Source: CAYGXH01 sp964354485 (GTDB lineage Bacteria > Bacteroidota > Ignavibacteria > UBA10030 > SZUA-254). From it: DNA of 27,537 nucleotides. Location of the stretch: the NCBI GenBank assembly GCA_964354485.1, contig CAYGZY010000187.1, forward strand, positions 1 through 27,537, given 5' to 3'. The notes under the pieces are model-generated. The model was not told the DNA's origin. It saw only the letters and a list, made by a program, of their open reading frames with translations, and did not search any database. Each line of letters opens with the position of its first letter. The stretch's first letter is position 1. The position numbers and the translations under genes are program-made. Of the stretch, positions 23,429-27,537 are shown one piece after another.

Positions 23429-24517
23429 GTGAAAAAACTTGTCAAAATATTTGCCTCGCTGGTTTTAATGACAACTACAATAAATGCTCAAGTAACCGAT
23501 ACAATTCAAGTTAAAAGTGGGTGGAATCTGATATCGCTACCTGTAAAAATTGTAGATACTCCAATAAGTACAACCTTCCCGACCGCCATATCAGACGCAT
23601 TCATATATGAGAATGAATACATAAATAAGGATACGATTGATAATGGAATCGGATTCTGGTTAAAGTTTGATACAGCTGATACTATTATCATTACAGGTGA
23701 CGCTATATACAAGGATACGATTAATGTCAGAGAAGGATGGAATTTGATTGGTACACTTACAGTCCCGATTCATAAAAGTTTTGTTACAACTGAACCTGAA
23801 GGGATAATCATATCCGACTATTATTATTACGATCCTGCATATGGTTATAATTCATCTGATACGCTGAAGCCGGGCTTTGGCTATTGGGTAAAAGCCGAAG
23901 GGGATGGTAAAATCATTCTATCGTCGTGGTTATCTTGTCCGGATGTACCGGTAGTAGCGTACGCGGGGAAAACGTACAACACTGTTCAGATTGGTACCCA
24001 ATGCTGGTTAAAAGAAAATCTCGACGTTGGAATAATGATTAATGGAAGTTTAAATCAAACTGAAAACGACACGATAGAAAAGTATTGTTATTTAGATGAT
24101 CCGTCATATTGTGTAATATATGGCGGATTATACCAGTGGGATGAAGCGATGCAATATATAGATACACCAAGAACAAGGGGGATATGTCCGCCTGGTTGGC
24201 ATCTACCCGGATCAGAAGAATTTCAGATGCTGAACTATACTGTGGGTGGTGATGGTAATGCATTGAAAGCTATTGGGCAGGGATCGGAACAGGGAGCCGG
24301 TACTGATACAAGTGGTTTCTCCGCATTGCTTGCAGGTTTCCGAAGCTCCGGTGTTGGTTTTAACTATCTGGGAGAGACTGCATATTTTTGGAGTTCGTGG
24401 CAGTACGATGAATCTCGCGCGTACTATATGGACTTGTACTACATTCATGGCAGCATCTACCTGATCGGTTACCTCCACAAATGGAACGGATTTAGTGTGC
24501 GCTGTCTCCATGATTAG
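23429..24517 (+). CDS. Secreted protein with double WNL module and FISUMP (TIGR02145-type) domain
   Basis: 362 aa from GTG 23429 with AAAAGGA upstream. The signal peptide is MKKLVKIFASLVLMTTTINA, with cleavage near AQ. Residues about 27-170 hold two half-modules, VKSGWNLISLPVKI...GIGFWLKF and VREGWNLIGTLTVP...GFGYWVKA, homologous to the module in the M1 aminopeptidase. Residues about 174-362 match the Fibrobacter succinogenes major paralogous domain: YNTVQIGTQCWLKENLDVG, CYLDDPSYCVIYGGLYQWDE, RGICPPGWHLPGSEEFQML, FWSSWQYDESRAYYM, and the closing GFSVRCLHD. Such domains have a C-type-lectin-like look and sit on secreted proteins of unknown binding function. It lacks the T9SS tail. Base composition is lower in GC than the housekeeping genes. 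Confidence 0.88.
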   Translation: MKKLVKIFASLVLMTTTINAQVTDTIQVKSGWNLISLPVKIVDTPISTTFPTAISDAFIYENEYINKDTIDNGIGFWLKFDTADTIIITGDAIYKDTINVREGWNLIGTLTVPIHKSFVTTEPEGIIISDYYYYDPAYGYNSSDTLKPGFGYWVKAEGDGKIILSSWLSCPDVPVVAYAGKTYNTVQIGTQCWLKENLDVGIMINGSLNQTENDTIEKYCYLDDPSYCVIYGGLYQWDEAMQYIDTPRTRGICPPGWHLPGSEEFQMLNYTVGGDGNALKAIGQGSEQGAGTDTSGFSALLAGFRSSGVGFNYLGETAYFWSSWQYDESRAYYMDLYYIHGSIYLIGYLHKWNGFSVRCLHD

Positions 24518-24559
24518 CCCTGTGAAATGCGAAGCAAGCCGTAGGTTTATTTCACAGGG
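24518..24559 (+). terminator. Hairpin after the FISUMP gene (possible terminator or dispersed repeat)
   Basis: CCCTGTGAAAT at 24518-24528 and ATTTCACAGGG at 24549-24559 form an 11-bp perfect stem with a 20-nt loop immediately after the stop codon. No T tract follows, so rho-independent termination is uncertain. Confidence 0.45.
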
Positions 24560-24631
24560 TTAGCCTATTTGACTATTTGAAACTATCCCCGCGGAGCTGG
24601 GCGAAAATATTATATTGGAAAACATAGCAAA

Positions 24632-24676
24632 CCTTGCGAAGAATTGCGATGCTTGAACATATAAACCTTCGCAAGG
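24632..24676. repeat. 10-bp inverted repeat with 25-nt loop
   Basis: CCTTGCGAAG and CTTCGCAAGG are exact reverse complements. Together with the preceding hairpin it makes two GC-containing stems in an AT-rich spacer, suggesting small mobile or repetitive elements; no second copy is visible here. Confidence 0.45.
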
Positions 24677-24797
24677 ATCGGGATTACTGTTCATTTGTAC
24701 TTTATTCTTGCCTCTTGCTTCTTGTTGCTTGTTTGCTGCTTAACACTCACTTCTCACAAATCACTTTTAATTGCTTTCTGCTTTCCTACCCCACCTC

Positions 24798-24827
24798 TTG
24801 CAAATTCGATAATTTTCCGTAAATTAA
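24798..24827 (+). promoter_or_regulatory. Candidate recN promoter
   Basis: TTG at 24798-24800, a 19-nt spacer and TAAATTAA at 24820-24827. AATTTTCCGTAAATT here is identical to the ffh promoter region. The start site would fall about 18 nt before the recN ATG, giving a short leader without a strong Shine-Dalgarno motif. Confidence 0.5.
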
Positions 24828-24851
24828 CGTCCGGTATCAACAATACTCTTC

Positions 24852-26573
24852 ATGCTGAAGAATCTCTCCATAAAACACTATGCTCTGATCGAGGATCTCA
24901 CCATCGATTTTGAACGGGGTTTGAATATTATTACCGGCGAGACCGGAGCTGGGAAATCTATCATCATCGATGCTCTGAGTTTAATTCTCGGCGAACGCGC
25001 AGATACCGATATGGTGCGAAAGGACGCTGATAAAGCAATCGTGGAGGGTATTTTTGATGTGTCCGATAACAAGAAACTGCGAACTCTTCTGGAAAAAAAT
25101 AATATTGAATCCTGCGACGAGATGATCGTACGCCGGGAAGTCTCTGCAAAAGGGCAAAGCCGGTCATTTATCAACGACACGCCTGCCTCGATTTCTGTAC
25201 TGAAAGATATCGGCGATGTTCTGGTCGATCTCCACGGTCAGCACGATCACCAGTCATTGCTCCGTACGGAAACACACATAGATTTGCTGGACGACTTTGG
25301 CGGGCTGGAAGGATTATGCGGAGAATATTATACTGCTTACAGGAAAGCTCTCGATACAGCTCGTGCCGTTGAGGAACTCGTATCGCGCGAACAGCAGCTC
25401 ATGGAACGAAGATCGTTCTATGAATTTCAAATCCGTGAAATCGATACCGTCAATCCTCAGCAGCATGAGGAAGATGAACTCGAGCGGGAGCTGATTATTC
25501 TGGAAAATGCAGAACGACTCTTCAGCTCGACCGAACGGTTGTACCAGATGCTATATGAGGGCGACCATTCGATCCATGATCAGCTCATCCTTACTCGAAA
25601 TGAGCTTGAAAATCTTACGGCGATCGATCCGGCATTCGGCGAATCCCAGCGTGAAGCCGGCTCGGCATCTGCCGTTGTCGATGAACTTGCAAAATTTATC
25701 CAGCAGTATAATTCAAAAATCGACTTCAATCCACGCCGACTTGAAGAAATACGCGACCGCTTAGGAAATCTTTCCATCCTGAAGAAGAAGTACGGCGGTA
25801 CACTCGAAGCAGTACTTCAGTACAGGGAAAAAATCGGTTATGAGGTAAATCTCGCCGAAAATTTCAAGACTGAAATCGAAGTTCTAAGGAAAAAGTTTGA
25901 TATTCAGCGGCAACGTACCTCCGAAGTTGCGCAGAGACTCTCTGTTAAGCGGAATGAAATCGGAGGGAAAGCGGGCACGCTTATAGTCCGTGCTTTACAG
26001 GAACTGGGGATACCCAATGCGGTGTTTGAAGTTAGGTGCACTCATCGGATATCTGCGGATCCGGGAAAAGCGATCGCCAGGATCGGGAAGGAATGCTACG
26101 AAGCGACACCAAAAGGGATCGACTTCGTTGAATTCTACATCTCGACAAATGTCGGTGAAGATCCCCGGCCGCTCCCGAAAGTTGCCTCTGGCGGTGAAGT
26201 GTCACGCATCATGCTCGCATTGAAAATGGTACTGGCAAAATCGGACCGGCTACCGCTACTTGTCTTTGATGAAATCGACGTTGGAGTGAGCGGGAAGATT
26301 GCACAGGTAGTGGGACAGAGTCTACGCAAGCTCTCTCAGTTTCATCAGGTCGTTGCCATTACGCACCTTCCGCAGATTGCTGGTTTCGCCGATTCCCACT
26401 TCATGGTGAAGAAGATAGAAGATGGGAAGCGGGCAAAAACCCAGATCCGTAAGCTTGATGACGATGAACGTGTGCGTGAGGTTGCCAGTCTCCTCAGCGG
26501 TGACGAAATCACCAATTCCGGTTTGGAAAGTGCACGCGAATTAATGGGGAAAAAAAAGAATTCGAAAGGATGA
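24852..26573 (+). CDS. recN: DNA repair protein RecN
   Basis: 573 aa from ATG 24852 (MLKNLSIKHYALIEDLTIDF). RecN is an SMC-like ATPase that gathers DNA ends at double-strand breaks. Walker A GETGAGKS is at residues 29-36, and a coiled-coil middle region covers about 160-390. The C-terminal half of the ATPase has the signature VASGGEVSRIMLALK, Walker B LPLLVFDEIDVGVSG, and ITHLPQIAGFADSHF. DLHGQHDHQSLL is the typical Q-loop region. Length is normal. The next gene begins 64 nt downstream. Confidence 0.97.
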   Translation: MLKNLSIKHYALIEDLTIDFERGLNIITGETGAGKSIIIDALSLILGERADTDMVRKDADKAIVEGIFDVSDNKKLRTLLEKNNIESCDEMIVRREVSAKGQSRSFINDTPASISVLKDIGDVLVDLHGQHDHQSLLRTETHIDLLDDFGGLEGLCGEYYTAYRKALDTARAVEELVSREQQLMERRSFYEFQIREIDTVNPQQHEEDELERELIILENAERLFSSTERLYQMLYEGDHSIHDQLILTRNELENLTAIDPAFGESQREAGSASAVVDELAKFIQQYNSKIDFNPRRLEEIRDRLGNLSILKKKYGGTLEAVLQYREKIGYEVNLAENFKTEIEVLRKKFDIQRQRTSEVAQRLSVKRNEIGGKAGTLIVRALQELGIPNAVFEVRCTHRISADPGKAIARIGKECYEATPKGIDFVEFYISTNVGEDPRPLPKVASGGEVSRIMLALKMVLAKSDRLPLLVFDEIDVGVSGKIAQVVGQSLRKLSQFHQVVAITHLPQIAGFADSHFMVKKIEDGKRAKTQIRKLDDDERVREVASLLSGDEITNSGLESARELMGKKKNSKG

Positions 26574-26637
26574 ATTAATGTCTAACCGTCCTGCATCGTT
26601 CGATACAACAATAAATCAATATCAACGAGGAGATCGT

Positions 26638-27537
26638 ATGAGTATTGTGAAGAAAATTAAATTCAGCATAGCCATCTTCGTGTTTCTCGGAGTAAGCTAT
26701 TCGTCCGGACAAACCGATCAGGTGAAACCGCCTGTCGCAGCGATTATTCCAAAAGCCGACACATTGCACGGCGATATCAGAATCGACAATTACTATTGGA
26801 TGAGGGATCGTTCAAATCCGGAAGTAGTCAAATATCTGGAAGCCGAAAATAAATACACAGATGCGGTGATGGGGCCGACAATAGCATTCCAGGATTCTCT
26901 CTACAACGAAATGCTCGGACGGATAAAAGAAACGGATGAATTCCCGCCGTACAGGCAAGGTGATTATTACTATTACACGCGCACAGAAAAAGGAAAACAG
27001 TATCCAATCTACTGCCGCAAGAAGGGAAGTATAGAAACATCTGAAGAGATTTACCTTGATCCGAACCAACTTTCCAAGAATTACAGCTACTACAGCGTTG
27101 CGGCAATGGATATAACTCCGAATAACAACATGCTCGCATTCTCTGTCGATACTAATGGTTCGGAGAATTACGTTTTGTTCATGAAGGATCTGTTACAGAA
27201 TACAATACTCGATGAGAAAATCGAGCATATACAGGATCTCCAGTGGGCGATGGATAACAAAACTGTATTTTATACAAAAGAGGATACGGCTCATCGTCCA
27301 TACAGGGTGTATCGTCATCTACTTGGTGCTTCATCGACTCAAGACGCACTCGTATATGAGGAGAAAGATCCACGGTATTCACTCGGCGTCGACAGGACCC
27401 GGAGCGATCAGTATCTCTTTATAACTTCTTCTGCAAGTAATTCCGATGAGTGGATGTATATTCCGGCAAATAAGCCGACGGCTCCGTTGAAGGTGATTTT
27501 ACCCCGAAGACCTGAACACGAATACCGTGTAGATCAT
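26638..27537 (+). CDS. Secreted S9A prolyl oligopeptidase / oligopeptidase B-like peptidase (3' end cut)
   Basis: 300 codons are visible from ATG 26638, preceded by GAGGAG, and the frame continues past the window edge. The signal peptide is FSIAIFVFLGVSYSSG, with cleavage near GQ. The N-terminal beta-propeller of the S9A family is recognisable: GDIRIDNYYWMRDRSNPEVV, LEAENKYTDAVM, MLGRIKETDEFPPYRQGDYY, YTRTEKGKQYPIYCRKKG and LDPNQLSKNYSYYSVAAMDI. The wording is closest to oligopeptidase B (protease II), which cuts short peptides after basic residues. The catalytic Ser-Asp-His domain lies beyond the edge, so activity cannot be confirmed. Confidence 0.9.
   Translation, partial: MSIVKKIKFSIAIFVFLGVSYSSGQTDQVKPPVAAIIPKADTLHGDIRIDNYYWMRDRSNPEVVKYLEAENKYTDAVMGPTIAFQDSLYNEMLGRIKETDEFPPYRQGDYYYYTRTEKGKQYPIYCRKKGSIETSEEIYLDPNQLSKNYSYYSVAAMDITPNNNMLAFSVDTNGSENYVLFMKDLLQNTILDEKIEHIQDLQWAMDNKTVFYTKEDTAHRPYRVYRHLLGASSTQDALVYEEKDPRYSLGVDRTRSDQYLFITSSASNSDEWMYIPANKPTAPLKVILPRRPEHEYRVDH

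Larger units (their letters stand above)
24560..24851. other. Intergenic region before recN: hairpin, simple-sequence tract, promoter
   Basis: No convincing gene; a 62-codon frame at 24634 crosses repeat sequence and is not supported. Contents: a 10-bp inverted repeat (CCTTGCGAAG 24632-24641, CTTCGCAAGG 24667-24676, loop 25 nt), a CTTG-rich pyrimidine tract at about 24707-24740, and the candidate recN promoter. Confidence 0.5.

Noticed and set aside
23950..24517. FISUMP C-terminal domain as a target of a diversity-generating retroelement
   Set aside because: The fold class is similar to known variable proteins, but no reverse transcriptase, template repeat or near-identical second copy of the C-terminal end exists in the window.
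24634..24822. 62-codon frame with a hydrophobic stretch before recN
   Set aside because: It starts inside an inverted repeat and its hydrophobic part is the translation of the CTTG-rich tract; no ribosome binding site.

Overview
The window reads as a chromosomal segment of a bacterium from the Bacteroidota/Chlorobiota/Ignavibacteriota (FCB) assemblage. A secreted M1 peptidase ends in a type IX secretion sorting domain of the NYPNPFNP...KMLILR kind. Several upstream regions carry the TTG-N19/20-TAnnTTTG promoter architecture known from Bacteroidota. The gene order ftsK-lolA also fits. An Ignavibacteria- or Kryptonia-like lineage is my best inference from the flavour of the proteins; the sequence alone does not fix it.

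Layout. (1) 1-2943, minus strand: an operon of pilin-like, single-membrane-anchored proteins. It has two paralogous MNTGQ... proteins flanking a PilW-like protein and a DUF4900-like protein, and runs off the left edge. (2) 2944-3397: a divergent intergenic region with an inverted repeat near the pilin operon and a possibly long leader for RNase G. (3) 3398-13507, plus strand: a tightly packed housekeeping run of rng, fsa-type transaldolase, gcvT, comB, ftsK, lolA, a UPF0104 membrane protein, a secreted cyclophilin and holA, with several ATGA stop/start overlaps, closed by a terminator-like hairpin. (4) 13594-16701: a secreted M1 aminopeptidase with accessory domains and a T9SS tail. (5) 16884-21441: the classic SRP/ribosome cluster ffh-rpsP-khpA-rimM-trmD-rplS, extended by a divergent MqnA-family gene. 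(6) 21447-24851: an AT-richer accessory islet. It holds a wHTH-nucleotidyltransferase/HEPN pair on the minus strand, a dispersed-repeat-like GC-rich block, an unrecognised ORF, an 18-bp palindrome, a secreted FISUMP protein, two hairpins and a simple-sequence tract. (7) 24852-27537: recN, then a secreted S9A (oligopeptidase B-like) peptidase cut by the right edge.

How the genes work together. The core genes cover RNA processing (RNase G), chromosome segregation (FtsK), lipoprotein transport (LolA), DNA replication (HolA), protein targeting (Ffh), ribosome building (S16, L19, RimM, TrmD, KhpA) and DNA repair (RecN).

The most system-like novelty is the wHTH-NTase/HEPN operon. Its promoter region carries three direct repeats spaced exactly 20 bp and a dyad across the expected transcription start, which suggests autoregulation. 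Two further points stand out. A strong terminator-like hairpin lies between the best ffh promoter and the ffh start. A duplicated 'WNL...GYW' module is shared by the M1 peptidase and the FISUMP protein. No tRNA, rRNA, CRISPR array, insertion sequence or reverse transcriptase was seen.
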